Positions 6,255 through 14,900 of a stretch of 16,799 nt of DNA are shown in pieces. The DNA is from Myxococcales bacterium. Lineage in GTDB: Bacteria; Myxococcota_C; UBA6777. The first letter of the stretch is position 1, and every line of letters begins with the position of its first letter. Under the pieces are notes generated by a model. The model worked only from the letters and a program-made list of their open reading frames with translations. It was not told the origin of the DNA and made no database searches. A program made the translations under genes and the position numbers. The stretch lies in the NCBI GenBank assembly GCA_027005175.1, contig JALTMC010000143.1:8187-24985 (forward strand), written 5' to 3'.

Positions 6255-6970
6255 TGTATAGCTTGTCCTTAGCAGAACTACCACGATGTGAGCGAGAATT
6301 GACACCTGGGATGGTGGCTTGCCTTCGTTCCTACCAACAAGTGCTGGAAGAGAGAGAGCTTCTTTATGCTCAGGTGAGAGAAGACTTTCCTGAGAAGATT
6401 CAATGCTCTCCTCTGTGTAACGAATGCTGTACACAGATCTTCTTTACTCGGATGATGGATTTGTTCCTGGTTCGACGAGGCTTTGTGAAGCTTTCAGAAG
6501 AGGTGCAGAGTGAGTTGTTTAAGAGGGCTGAACGGTGGTTGAAAGAGGGGGGAGTTCCTTCACATGTATGGGTAGGAAAGCAAAAAGATATTCCAACATT
6601 GGGGGAAGTTGAGGAACAACTTCCCATCGGAACATTGTTGTGCCCCCTTGTGGAGTGGGGCATTGGCTGTCAACTGTATCCTTATCGTACCGTGGTTTGT
6701 CGATCGTACGGGTATCCGCAACTTCAGCCCAATGGGACGATGGCCAACACTTGTTATAAAAATCTTCAGGGGATCGCATCAGAGCAACTACATTCCTACT
6801 CCGTTCCCGCTCGAACACTCATCGCTGTGGAGCAATGCAAACAGGAGTTTTTTGAGTTACTTGGTATTTCCGACTCAACTAACTTTGCTGTTGCCTTGGG
6901 TCTTGTCTTACCGCTCTTGCTGGATCCCATCACGATTGACTGGGTCACACTGTTCAAGAGGCTGGGTTGA
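6254..6970 (+). CDS. YkgJ-type CxxxCxxCC metal-cluster protein
   Basis: 238 residues from ATG 6254, chosen over the TTG at 6125 because of the TAATG overlap with the upstream small gene. It has the family signature CSPLCNECC (Cys51, 55, 58, 59) and the matching second half CPLVEWGIGCQLYPYRTVVCRSYG (Cys130, 139, 149), plus Cys167. These eight cysteines are placed as in the PF03692 zinc- or iron-binding family (YkgJ and FliB-like proteins), whose members are cytoplasmic and mostly of unknown job. The C-terminal 50 or so residues are hydrophobic (FAVALGLVLPLLLDP) and may pack against the small membrane protein encoded just upstream. It converges on nhaD, 202 bases away. Confidence 0.82.
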   Translation: MYSLSLAELPRCERELTPGMVACLRSYQQVLEERELLYAQVREDFPEKIQCSPLCNECCTQIFFTRMMDLFLVRRGFVKLSEEVQSELFKRAERWLKEGGVPSHVWVGKQKDIPTLGEVEEQLPIGTLLCPLVEWGIGCQLYPYRTVVCRSYGYPQLQPNGTMANTCYKNLQGIASEQLHSYSVPARTLIAVEQCKQEFFELLGISDSTNFAVALGLVLPLLLDPITIDWVTLFKRLG

Positions 6971-6976
6971 GATTGC

Positions 6977-7119
6977 GATGGCAAAAAAATCGGAAGATGT
7001 AGGCGAAACAGGTCGGATTCAAGACTTGGCGGCACTGTAGATGTTGATCTTGGGATGGCAAAAAGAGCAGAAGATATGCGATGGTGAGAGCGATGGGGCA
7101 CTGGCGGAGGGGATGATGG
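6977..7119. repeat. two diverged copies of the nhaD 3' end in the intergenic gap
   Basis: The last 60 or so bases of nhaD (7181-7239: AGCAGAAGATATGCG, GGGCGAT, GGCGAAGGGGATGG) reappear at 7061-7119 at a 120-bp step, with about two-thirds or more identity and one indel. A shorter copy (GATGGCAAAAA, then GGAAGATGT) lies at 6977-7014, 77 bp from the matching part of the first. Neither copy encodes a sensible protein. Confidence 0.7.
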
Positions 7120-7172
7120 GTGTACTGGCTTCGCGCTCTCGCACATGGACCTCAACGCATTTGTGACGGATG

Positions 7173-8579
7173 TTACTGTAAGAAAAGCAGAAGATATGCG
7201 GTGGCAAGGGCGATCTGAACACAGGCGAAGGGGATGGCGGCTTTGATAAAACCTCCGAAAGAGAGGTTGAGTTTGTAACGGTGGATGATGGTGACTGCGA
7301 CAAGGGTGGAAGCTGACCCTATAGGGGTGATATTTCCGCCGAGATTTCCACCGAAGACGACAGACCACCACAAGGGGGAGTCTGTTGGTGTTTTGAGTTG
7401 TTGTAAGATCTTACCGAGCATGGCGGCCAGGGGGATGTTGTCTGTGACAGAACTAAACACTGCAGTGGCTATTAAAATTAACCCACTGCCCATCATCTTT
7501 CCCATACCAATGATCTTGGCCAGTCCTATGCCGATGAGCCCCAGTACTTGAGCATGTTCCATCACATTAATGACCACAAACAGTGCCGCAAAGAAGGCAA
7601 GGAGATCCCAGTCAACGGCCTCGTAGAATTTGTTGGCGGTGTCCTTGTAACGAATAAGCATGATTGCTGCGAAGGATAGAGCGATATAACCCATCCCAAG
7701 ACCCTTGATATAGGGAAGGAAGGATGCACTGGCGAGACACGCGATAAACAGGACAGTCATGGTTGTTCCAAACCAAAAGAAGAAGGTGCTTTCGATGCCA
7801 TCATTCTCATCAAAGCCTTCGACTTGGATGGCTGCTTCTTCCTTTTCTTCGTCGCTTTGCAATCCCTTGATGCCAAAGATCGTGGCTCCCATCCAGAGGG
7901 TCACTGCCGTAGCTAGCACCACATACGGGCTTGCCACGTAAAAGAACTTCATAAAGCTGATCTTTGCGGCATTTCCAACGATGATATTGGGGACCGAACT
8001 GATCAAGGTAAGCAAGCCTCCAACATTCGTGAGCAAGGCTTCCACGAGCAGAAAGCCAAGTAGTTTGTCGTCGCGTTGGAGCTTGTTGAGAGAAACGCCT
8101 GTCAACGAGCCCACAATAATCATTGCGGTGACGTTGTTGAGGACAGCAGAGAAGATCACGGTCATCAAACCATAATAGATCAATAGTTTGAGAGGGTCTC
8201 CTTTGGATGCTTTTGTCAGCTTAATCGCGATCCATGTGAACAGTCCGGACTTGGATGTAACGTCAACAAACAGGCTTGAGCCCAGGATAATTGCGATCAC
8301 ACTCCAGTCAATGGCAGGGATGTAAAAAGGTAGCTTGATGTGTTCCGTTACTTTAACGAAATAACTGCCATCTGTTTCGGGTAGTACCCCAAACATGGCA
8401 CCCAGAAGCAGAGATACCACCGCAAATACGCCAACAATAACGGACTTCTTTGCGTGTAGTTTTTCTTCCAAAGCCAAAGCGAAAATCATGGTCACAAGAA
8501 TGAGGGAAAAGAACAGAGTCACACCCATGGATACTTGGGTGCTCTGGTGTCCAGCTGAAGCCAACAACGGAGTCCACAT
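7173..8579 (-). CDS. nhaD: NhaD/ArsB-type Na+/H+ antiporter
   Basis: 468 residues with about 11-13 membrane helices and the two-halved layout of the ion transporter (IT) superfamily. In the first half, SAVLNNVTAMI (residues 144-154) and LISSVPNIIVGNAA (192-205) match the substrate-binding hairpin and helix break. Their partners in the second half are SSVTDNIPLAAM (376-387, with Asp380-Asn381) and GGNLGGNITPIGSAST (410-425). A charged loop rich in Glu and Asp (about 241-263) separates the halves. NhaD exports Na+ or Li+ in exchange for H+ across the inner membrane; arsenite or dicarboxylate transport is the alternative within the superfamily, but the NITPIGSAS motif favours NhaD. AAGGA lies 7 bases before the ATG at 8579. 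It appears to be transcribed alone from a promoter at about 8700-8665. Confidence 0.85.
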   Translation of the reverse strand: MWTPLLASAGHQSTQVSMGVTLFFSLILVTMIFALALEEKLHAKKSVIVGVFAVVSLLLGAMFGVLPETDGSYFVKVTEHIKLPFYIPAIDWSVIAIILGSSLFVDVTSKSGLFTWIAIKLTKASKGDPLKLLIYYGLMTVIFSAVLNNVTAMIIVGSLTGVSLNKLQRDDKLLGFLLVEALLTNVGGLLTLISSVPNIIVGNAAKISFMKFFYVASPYVVLATAVTLWMGATIFGIKGLQSDEEKEEAAIQVEGFDENDGIESTFFFWFGTTMTVLFIACLASASFLPYIKGLGMGYIALSFAAIMLIRYKDTANKFYEAVDWDLLAFFAALFVVINVMEHAQVLGLIGIGLAKIIGMGKMMGSGLILIATAVFSSVTDNIPLAAMLGKILQQLKTPTDSPLWWSVVFGGNLGGNITPIGSASTLVAVTIIHRYKLNLSFGGFIKAAIPFACVQIALATAYLLLFLQ

Positions 8580-8664
8580 CAGGAATTCCTTTTTAGTAGT
8601 CGCGAGCCGCGAGTCACGAGTCTGAAAATAGTTTGACCAAAAGTCAGCGACTGTATGAGTCAGG

Positions 8665-8700
8665 TTGATCTGTTATGCGATGTTTCGACAAACAGGTCAA
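8665..8700 (-). promoter_or_regulatory. nhaD promoter embedded in an inverted repeat
   Basis: On the minus strand TTGACC (8700-8695) and CATAAC (8677-8672) are 17 bases apart, a good sigma-70 fit, giving a leader of about 85 bases. The same bases form an inverted repeat: TTGATCTGTT (8665-8674) and AACAGGTCAA (8691-8700) match at 9 of 10 positions around a 16-base spacer. The spacer itself holds TGTTT-CGAC-AAACA. A dimeric repressor or activator could bind here. Confidence 0.45.
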
Positions 8701-8741
8701 CTCCACCTCCTTTCACGACTCCTTTTTCGAACCACAAATCT

Positions 8742-9172
8742 CATAAAGACATTTCTGTGTCAGAACTGACAAGGGAGGTTTTTCCTTTTGCTCGGGGATT
8801 GAATAAGAGACACTGCGAGTGCCCACTGACGTGAAGAACCTCGTCTCTTTTCGGAGGTTTTTCCTTTTGCTCGGGGATTGAATAAGAGGGGGTGGCTTGA
8901 GGTGGAGGGAAAGGATGTTTTGAGGGTGAGACGTTCGCGAAATCGCACTCTGAACCACTTGTCCTTCAAGAAAAACCAAAGGATTGAGCCGACTTCCGTC
9001 GAGTTTTTCGTCCTCAAAGTGGGGGTTCTAGCCCCACGAGGAACCTGCGTGCTCTTGCTCCAACACTGTAAGAAGCCTGTCATAAAGACATTTCTGTGTC
9101 AGAACTGATGAGAGAGGTTTTCCCTTTGCTCGAGGATTGGACGAGAGAGGGTGGTTTGGGGTGGAGAGAGTG
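8742..9172. repeat. mosaic repeat family upstream of nhaD (three copies)
   Basis: This lies in a gene-free stretch of about 600 bases (8580-9178). Three blocks recur. Block A (CATAAAGACATTTCTGTGTC and on to AGAACTGA, 28 bp) is identical at 8742 and 9081. Block B (GGAGGTTTTTCCTTTTGCTC and on to AATAAGAG, 36 bp) is identical at 8774 and 8853 and diverged at about 9114. Block C (GGTGGYTTGRGGTGGAG) is at about 8890 and 9149. Only the copy at 9081-9167 has A-B-C in full. A 7-bp inverted repeat (AAGAGAC 8805, GTCTCTT 8843) flanks the sequence between the first two copies. I see no gene or transposase here. Confidence 0.85.
9019..9037. terminator. hairpin downstream of the EF-hand gene, weak terminator candidate
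   Basis: GTGGGG and CCCCAC pair around a 7-base loop. On the minus strand it lies about 140 bases after the EF-hand gene stop and is followed by only TTT, so termination there is uncertain. The loop GTTCTAG resembles a tRNA T-arm superficially, but no tRNA surrounds it. Confidence 0.25.
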
Positions 9173-9178
9173 TGTGGT

Positions 9179-10267
9179 TTAATTGGTGGGCCATGTTCCG
9201 GGGGGAATCATCATGACACCACTGTTCCAGGGGAATTCTTCGAGGGGGCGTTCCTCGATAGCGTTGGTATCATCAGGCTTTGCGGTCCAATGGAACTCAT
9301 TGACTTTGCCGTCGCGACCGACAAAGGTATGCATACCACCTTTCGCGATACCAAAGAAGAAGGGGACGTCGCGAAGTTTTTCAACGCCGCTCATATCTTT
9401 CTCTGTGCCTTGTCCTTCCGTGGGACGGTAATCTGTGACGCGATGATCTACGTTGATTCCATAGTAGGGCTTACCGCGTTTGGTAATGGCGGCAGTGTAG
9501 GAGTGTTCTGCGTTGCCATCATCGGGGTTACGGGCATCGGGGTTGAAGTAGACACCTTCCCAACCGTCCTTTTGCAACTCTTTGGCGAGGTCAGTACCTT
9601 TCGCACCTTGGGATAGGACTGTGCTTCGGATCTCGCTCCATCGCTCACTTTTCCCTGCAGCTTTATAGGCAGCACCTACGTTGTCCAAGGCCCACTCAAT
9701 ACAGCTAGACTTTTTGAGATCGTTGACGCTAGGTGGTGTGGTTCCTGGAGTTGCATTCGAGTTGATCCACTCTTGTTTCTCGGAGCGAGTCATATCCTGC
9801 AAAGTGGAGTGATCGCCGTAGTAGACGCCAATGCCTGTTTCTTTGATTCCTTGGAGATGGGCTCCCATCTTCTCTTCAATGGAGTCTGCTCCACCTTGAG
9901 CCCATTGCTGGCCTACATTGTTGAGGTTGCTGGTGTCATTGGAGACAACGTCAACACCAGCTGTTTGTTGGAACAATACAGAGAGAGCACTGTGAACACG
10001 GCCTGAGCGACTGGGGCCTTGGTTGGTGTTGGTGACGAAGCTGTTGGCACTTCCGTTGTGGTCGAAACCATCAATGTGTTTGAACAGAGCGTTCAACTCA
10101 GAGGTGCCTTGGATCTTGCCGTCACCGTTAAGGTCCGCACGAGCTACTTGTGCACGGCTTGAACCCGCTTCCTGTAGCTTGGCTTCTGTCTCTCCACCGA
10201 TCTTTTCAAGAGCAAGGGACTTGTTGGCAAATTGTTGTTGGAAGTTAGACCGGTTGATCGTGCTCAT
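9179..10267 (-). CDS. EF-hand-like protein with possible Cys/His hydrolase domain
   Basis: 362 residues. AGGAG lies 8 bases before the ATG at 10267. No signal peptide or membrane helix is visible. Residues 40-75 hold an EF-hand-like calcium loop (DLNGDGKIQGTSE, Asp45, Asn47, Asp49, Glu57) and a poorer second one (HIDGFDHNGSANS). A variable stretch (75-180) follows, with Asn/Gln/Ser-rich parts. The C-terminal half has SSCIEWALDNVGAAYKAAG (Cys189), YFNPDARNPDDGN, GINVDHRVTDYRPTEGQG and GGMHTFVGRDGKVNEFHW (His313). The Cys-then-His order with flanking helix and strand resembles papain-like/NlpC or transglutaminase-like folds, but no exact family signature is seen. It stands alone, with long non-coding stretches on both sides. 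It might be a calcium-dependent enzyme or an exported effector; this is inference. I do not recognise the gene. Confidence 0.75.
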   Translation of the reverse strand: MSTINRSNFQQQFANKSLALEKIGGETEAKLQEAGSSRAQVARADLNGDGKIQGTSELNALFKHIDGFDHNGSANSFVTNTNQGPSRSGRVHSALSVLFQQTAGVDVVSNDTSNLNNVGQQWAQGGADSIEEKMGAHLQGIKETGIGVYYGDHSTLQDMTRSEKQEWINSNATPGTTPPSVNDLKKSSCIEWALDNVGAAYKAAGKSERWSEIRSTVLSQGAKGTDLAKELQKDGWEGVYFNPDARNPDDGNAEHSYTAAITKRGKPYYGINVDHRVTDYRPTEGQGTEKDMSGVEKLRDVPFFFGIAKGGMHTFVGRDGKVNEFHWTAKPDDTNAIEERPLEEFPWNSGVMMIPPGTWPTN

Positions 10268-10492
10268 CGCGAGATCTCCTGATACACAAAGGGAAATGGA
10301 ATATATTGGACTGGATCAATGCCCAGGATTTAAAAGCAAAAGAAAGAATGCTATTACAGATAAAAGCTACGGCTAGATGGTAACATACCACACTGCAATG
10401 GAAATTGCTAGGGAGAGGATTAAAATAGAACGGCTCCAACCTCCTTGTCCATCGCTCCACGTAAGCGTTTATGGTTATCGTTTAAGCGGTCG

Positions 10493-10618
10493 GCGACACT
10501 ATTTGAGCGGCTGAACTTTCGGTTTTCGATGAAGAGTTAGTAGGATAGTTCGCTGTGCTCTGTTCGTTGCGTGAGAATCTACTCACGGATACCTACTTAA
10601 GGTTCCATATAGTGTCGC
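10493..10618. ncRNA. candidate structured element with nested inverted repeats
   Basis: This lies in the 425-base gap between the stress-protein gene and the EF-hand gene, where I see no coding sequence. A perfect 10-bp pair, GCGACACTAT (10493-10502) and ATAGTGTCGC (10609-10618), encloses AGTAGG (10539-10544)/CCTACT (10592-10597). That in turn encloses CGTGAG-AATCTA-CTCACG (10570-10587). The three helices are nested, so one fold can hold all of them. On the plus strand a T-rich stretch (CTTTTTG, CTTTTTTT at 10629-10648) follows. No clear promoter is seen; TAAAAT at 10421 is a possible -10. It could be a small RNA, a regulatory leader or a DNA-level structure. Confidence 0.35.
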
Positions 10619-10640
10619 GATCTTGTGCTTTTTGTTGCGT

Positions 10641-10687
10641 CTTTTTTTAAAAGAGGCCCAAGGGGCTCCAAGTGCTTTGGCCTTGGG
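10641..10687 (-). terminator. terminator of the universal-stress-protein gene
   Basis: On the minus strand, just after the stop at 10693, CCCAAGG (10687-10681) pairs with CCTTGGG (10663-10657). Within the loop CCAA and TTGG can pair further. CCTCTTTT follows, giving a short U-run. Confidence 0.55.
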
Positions 10688-10692
10688 AGTTG

Positions 10693-11550
10693 TCAAAGCA
10701 TGAGGAGGGGAATGTCACGAAGTTCGACAGCGAGGGTGTAGGCTAGGTTTTGCATGGCACTTTGGTTGTCGTCTTTGGTGTGAAGCACCAGTAGATTGAC
10801 TTGATGTTCGGCGAGGAAGAACTTGTAGGTTGTGAGTGGTTCACCAACAGCGACAATGGATTGGATGGAGAGTGGAATACGTGCATCTTCCAGTCCTTGA
10901 CGACATGACTCGATATAATCAGTGGGTTCTTTTAAGATCTGTTGGTGAATTGTTTCTCGTGCAACATCTGTGTTGAGGTCGGGGATCTTGGAGATGAGTT
11001 CGATGTAGTGCTCGAAGGTGTTTTGGTCTTCCACGTGAGTCAGATAAAGAGTGCCATCAGGAGCTGTAAAGTTGGCCGCCACGTTAACGAGGGCCTCATC
11101 ACCTGCCAAGTGGTCTGTGATCGCCATGACTGTCTCTGTGCTTTGCAACAGGCTCGCAGGAAAATCGAGATCGGGCCGTGGCAACACGAGGATGGGAATC
11201 GTGGTGGCTTGGGTGAAAACATGAAGATGTTCTCCCAAAGAGTAGGGCCACTGCCAGCCTGTACTGTGTAGATTGCGGTAGGTGCAGATCAAGTCAGGCT
11301 GTATACTTTCGATTTGCTCCAATACGCTTCCCAGATCTTGTGATGTCTCTTGGTCAAAGTCGATCCACTCCAGATCCTCTGGATCGCCGACCGCTTCGAG
11401 AAACTCTCGGATCTGTAGCACGAATTGTTTGTGCTTGTACCCTTCCAGATCCGTGACCACACAGATCTTTTCTATGAAGGTCGGGGAGAAGTGAAAGACC
11501 TCTTTGGTCGCCGACTTAAACACACTTTCAAACTGGTCGATTTTGCTCAT
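10693..11550 (-). CDS. tandem universal stress protein (two UspA-like domains)
   Basis: 285 residues from the ATG at 11550 (MSKIDQFESVF). A longer start at 11628 is possible but adds an odd Cys-rich segment. Domain 1 (about 25-125) runs from KICVVTDLEG to TTIPILVLPRP, and domain 2 (about 138-285) from ETVMAITDHLAGDEALVNVA to NLLVLHTKD and RDIPLLML. These match the first strand, the strand before the nucleotide loop and the last strand of UspA folds. The usual G-2x-G-9x-G(S/T) ATP-binding motif is not visible in either domain, so this is probably a non-ATP-binding, UspA-subfamily type. Such proteins are cytoplasmic and help survival under stress. A terminator follows at once, so the gene is likely the last or only one in its transcript. 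The start has no strong ribosome site. Confidence 0.75.
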   Translation of the reverse strand: MSKIDQFESVFKSATKEVFHFSPTFIEKICVVTDLEGYKHKQFVLQIREFLEAVGDPEDLEWIDFDQETSQDLGSVLEQIESIQPDLICTYRNLHSTGWQWPYSLGEHLHVFTQATTIPILVLPRPDLDFPASLLQSTETVMAITDHLAGDEALVNVAANFTAPDGTLYLTHVEDQNTFEHYIELISKIPDLNTDVARETIHQQILKEPTDYIESCRQGLEDARIPLSIQSIVAVGEPLTTYKFFLAEHQVNLLVLHTKDDNQSAMQNLAYTLAVELRDIPLLML

Positions 11551-11759
11551 GATACCGCTACATTCAAGGAGTAAAAAGGTCGTGTCGCTTACACATATTT
11601 CGCATAGGACAGACATACCACGACACACCTAACCCGACAAGAGTCGAGGAGAGTGCCCATGCAGGAGCACACCCATGTCGAACACAAAGCCGGAGCGATG
11701 ACCGCCCGAACCACGTCGCCAGCTTCTTGAACCGAAATGATGAAAATGATGACCAGGCC

Positions 11760-11948
11760 GATAACCGCTTGAACCGGTTAGATGGTCGCCTGAACCGGTT
11801 AGATGACCGCTTGAGTCGGTGAGATGGCCGCTTGAATCGGTGAGATGGCCGCTTGAATCGGTGAAATGGCCGCTTGAATCGGTGAGATGACCGCTTGAAT
11901 CGGTGAGATGACCGCTTGAGCCGGGAAGATGGCCGTCTGAGCCGGGTC
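11760..11948. repeat. nine 21-bp tandem repeats between the lipoprotein and stress-protein genes
   Basis: Units of GATGRCCGCTTGAATCGGTGA start every 21 bases from 11760, with two identical (11823 and 11844) and more diverged ones at both ends. Degenerate units seem to continue to about 11690. They fill most of the 440-base gap 11551-11990. On the minus strand one frame stays open as a repeating HRFKRPS heptapeptide, but it has no believable start, beginning inside the lipoprotein gene in another frame. I treat it as a minisatellite. Confidence 0.9.
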
Positions 11949-11990
11949 GATGGCTTTTTGGATGTAGATTGTTTGTGATGAGTGCGGTGG

Positions 11991-14900
11991 TTAGGGGGAT
12001 ACGGTGACTTGAACGCTGTTGCTGTTTTGTTTGTCGGGGTTTGTGACAAATGCATTGGTGCGTTGGGGGGGAAAGGGGATGGAGATGCGTGGGAACTGAG
12101 CAGTCATTACAAGGGTTTGTGAGTTGATGAAGTTCGTGGGTAAGCCGATAGAGCCAACGAAGGGGAGTCGGAAGCTTAGCAAGGCACCATTTTGGAAGTA
12201 CTTACCCAGGATGTATATGGGGTTGTTGGCTCCTGCTGAGCCAATCTTGATACTGCTGGGTTTGATCTGAGTGATAATGGGCTTCGGCAGTTTTTTGGCC
12301 GTGACAGTAAAGTATACGATGTTGGACGTTTTTTTATTGGGGTTGGTGACGCTAAATGGATAGGTTCCAGCAGCGACCCTTCTGAGTGAAAGCGCAAGTC
12401 CCAAAGTGGATGCGTTGAGATAAGTGACCTTATGGGTTTTTCCATTGAAGTTTACGACAGCGCCTGTTGCGAAACGCGCACCACTGATGATCATATTGAC
12501 GGTTGTATTGGTCTGACCTTCTTTGGGTAACAAGCTTGTTATTTGCGGCCCTTGTGGGGCTTCGACTACGAATGGAATCTTGTTGGAGTTCTGACCATCT
12601 GGATTTTGAACCCAGATTTGATAGGTTGCTGGATTGAGAGATGTTAGGGACAAGGTCATTGTCACCTCTGTTCCACTTACATAGTTGGTGGGTTGTTTGC
12701 CACCTTGGAAGATCACCTGTGTGCCAGAGAAGAAGTTCTTTCCAAGAATACGGACCGTGATAACACTTCCGCTGGTGCCTTTGTTGGGAACCAAGGATGT
12801 GATTTGGGGTGGTGCAGACTTGAAGACTTGAAGCTTGACACTGTTCGACACTTGGTTTCCTGGGTTGAACACACGCAAGGCATAGGTTCCGGCCTTCAGA
12901 GTTTTGGGGATTTGAGCGGTCAGTTGTGTGGCAGAGATGTAGGTCGTGGGAACCAAACGAACGCCGACCTGCACCTGGGCCCCTTTGATAAAGTTTTTCC
13001 CGGTGATGGTGACGGTGCTTGTAATGCCCACAGGAACTTTAGCAGGTTTGATACTTGTAATAACGGGCAGCGGTGGTGCCGCGATGACTGTGAGATTGGC
13101 GATGTTACTTTTTTGCCCGTCGGGATTGGTGACTTGTACGGGGTAGGTCCCGATGCCGAGGGTCTTGGGTAGCGTGAGACGCAGTTCACCAACCGATACA
13201 AAGGATGTTGGATACTTCACACCTTTGACTGTCACGATGGCGTTGCCGACAAAGTCATTGCCTTTGACTGCGATGGTGACTGCTGTGCGTTCACGCACAG
13301 AGGAGGGAACCAACAGCGTGATAATGGGCTTGCTCAGAGTCTTCTTGACTTCGAGGATCAGTCGGTTGCTCTTCAATCCACCAGGGTTTTCGACTTCAAC
13401 AGAGTAATTACCAGCCGTTGCGATGCTCAAGTTGGTGATGCGAATCTGTTTGGCAGAGACATAGACAGATTGGTAGGTTTGGGTTCCAATGATGATCGTA
13501 GAGCCTTTGACAAACCGATCTCCATTGAGGATGAACAGGAAGGTTTGTTTGGCAAAAGCAATATTGGGCAAGATCGATGTCAGGATCGGTCCTTTTTTGA
13601 CCGTCACTACACGCAAGGTCAGGGTTGTACTTCGCTTCCCATCGGGGTTGCGAACCTGGACATTGTAAATCCCCGCTGCAAGTGCGCGAATGTTTGCGCT
13701 CAGGCGTTGGCTGCTGACAAAGCTTGTGTTGTACAACGTACTGTTGACTGTAACCTCTGCACCCTTGACGAACTTGTCACCCAGGAGTGTCAGGGTGAAG
13801 GCTTTGCCTGCATCCACCTCAACGGGATTCAGGCTTCGTAAGATGGGTGGAACGCTGGGCTTCGTAATCACAGTATAATTTACGATGTTGCTCTTTCTAC
13901 CGTCTGGATTTTGAATCACAACAGGATAGCTTCCTGCACGTAAGCCAGAGGGCAAGGTGATGACAAGCTCTGTATTGTTGACGAACTTTGTCGTTAAGGC
14001 AAGGTTGTTAAAGAGGAGTTTGGCTCCAGACTGAAAGTTCAGGCCGAATACACGAACAGTGCGGTTCACCGCGCCTTCTGTATATTGCCTGGGGCTAAAT
14101 GTTACGAGCCTTGGCGTTGGCAGGGTCTTCTTGGTGGCTTCGATCGTAACGGAAGCTGCTGGGCTATCCACTGTGCCGTCATTCACGACCAAGACGATCA
14201 GGTATTTGCCTGCGCGATCGGGGACAAAGGCGGGGGTTGCCGAGGAGGGATCGTCAAAGGCCGTGAGGCTACCTGTGGGGCGTTTTACAATATTCCAGCG
14301 ATAGGTGATCTTGTCTCCATCGGGGTCGGAGCTTTTGGAGCCATTGAGTTGGACTCGTGTGCCGACTTCTACTGTCTGGCTACGCTCTGCGATGGCTGTT
14401 GGTGCGCTATTCTTGCGTGGTGCTGTACAAACTCCATTCAGGCACTGCTTGCGAGGACCACAGGCTGCTACATTGCAGTCGCTATCTTCCGTACAACCAC
14501 GTGGGCATCTGGGCAGGGTGTCGCAAACACCTGCATTGCATCGAATCCGGGCACCACACAGCGGCGTCTGGCAGTCTTTGTTCTCATGACAACGTCGAGG
14601 GCAGATCTTAGCAGGAACAGTACATACGCGGTTGATGCAGTTGCGTCGATCTCCACAAGCGGGGGTGTTGCGACAGTCGTCATGGTTGCCACATCGGGCA
14701 GGGCACATCTGGTCGGGCGGCGGCTGGTCGGGCTTTTCTTCGGGTTGGCAGAGCCCACCCTGGCAGGTTAAGGATTGACCGCTACAAGAAGGATTACAGC
14801 CTGTACCACCGCAGGGATCGCCAAGGCTATAACAAGGCGGTTGTTTGTCGGGATCGGGCTCATCGGGAGTGGTGTCGGGGGCGGCGTCAGGCTGCGTTTC

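Noticed and set aside
9019-9037. tRNA-like T-arm
   Set aside because: The loop GTTCTAG lacks the purine after TTC, and no acceptor, D or anticodon arms can be built around it.
8713-9083. Two minus-strand frames of 88 and 107 residues in the repeat-rich gap
   Set aside because: They run through the A-B-C repeats, have no ribosome site and read the same repeated block in different frames.
9179-9616. 159-residue plus-strand frame opposite the EF-hand gene
   Set aside because: The minus-strand gene has a strong ribosome site and recognisable motifs across this stretch; the plus frame does not.
11760-11948. CRISPR array
   Set aside because: The repeats are contiguous 21-bp units with no unique spacers, and there are no cas genes.
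11564-12055. 163-residue basic minus-strand frame with HRFKRPS repeats
   Set aside because: It starts inside the lipoprotein gene in another frame, has no ribosome site, and stays open because the 21-bp unit is a multiple of three. Kept as a repeat, not a gene.
14085-14771. 228-residue plus-strand frame opposite the Cys-rich part of the lipoprotein
   Set aside because: The minus strand encodes a coherent lipoprotein with known domains; the plus frame is Cys/Ala/Gly-rich shadow sequence without a start context.
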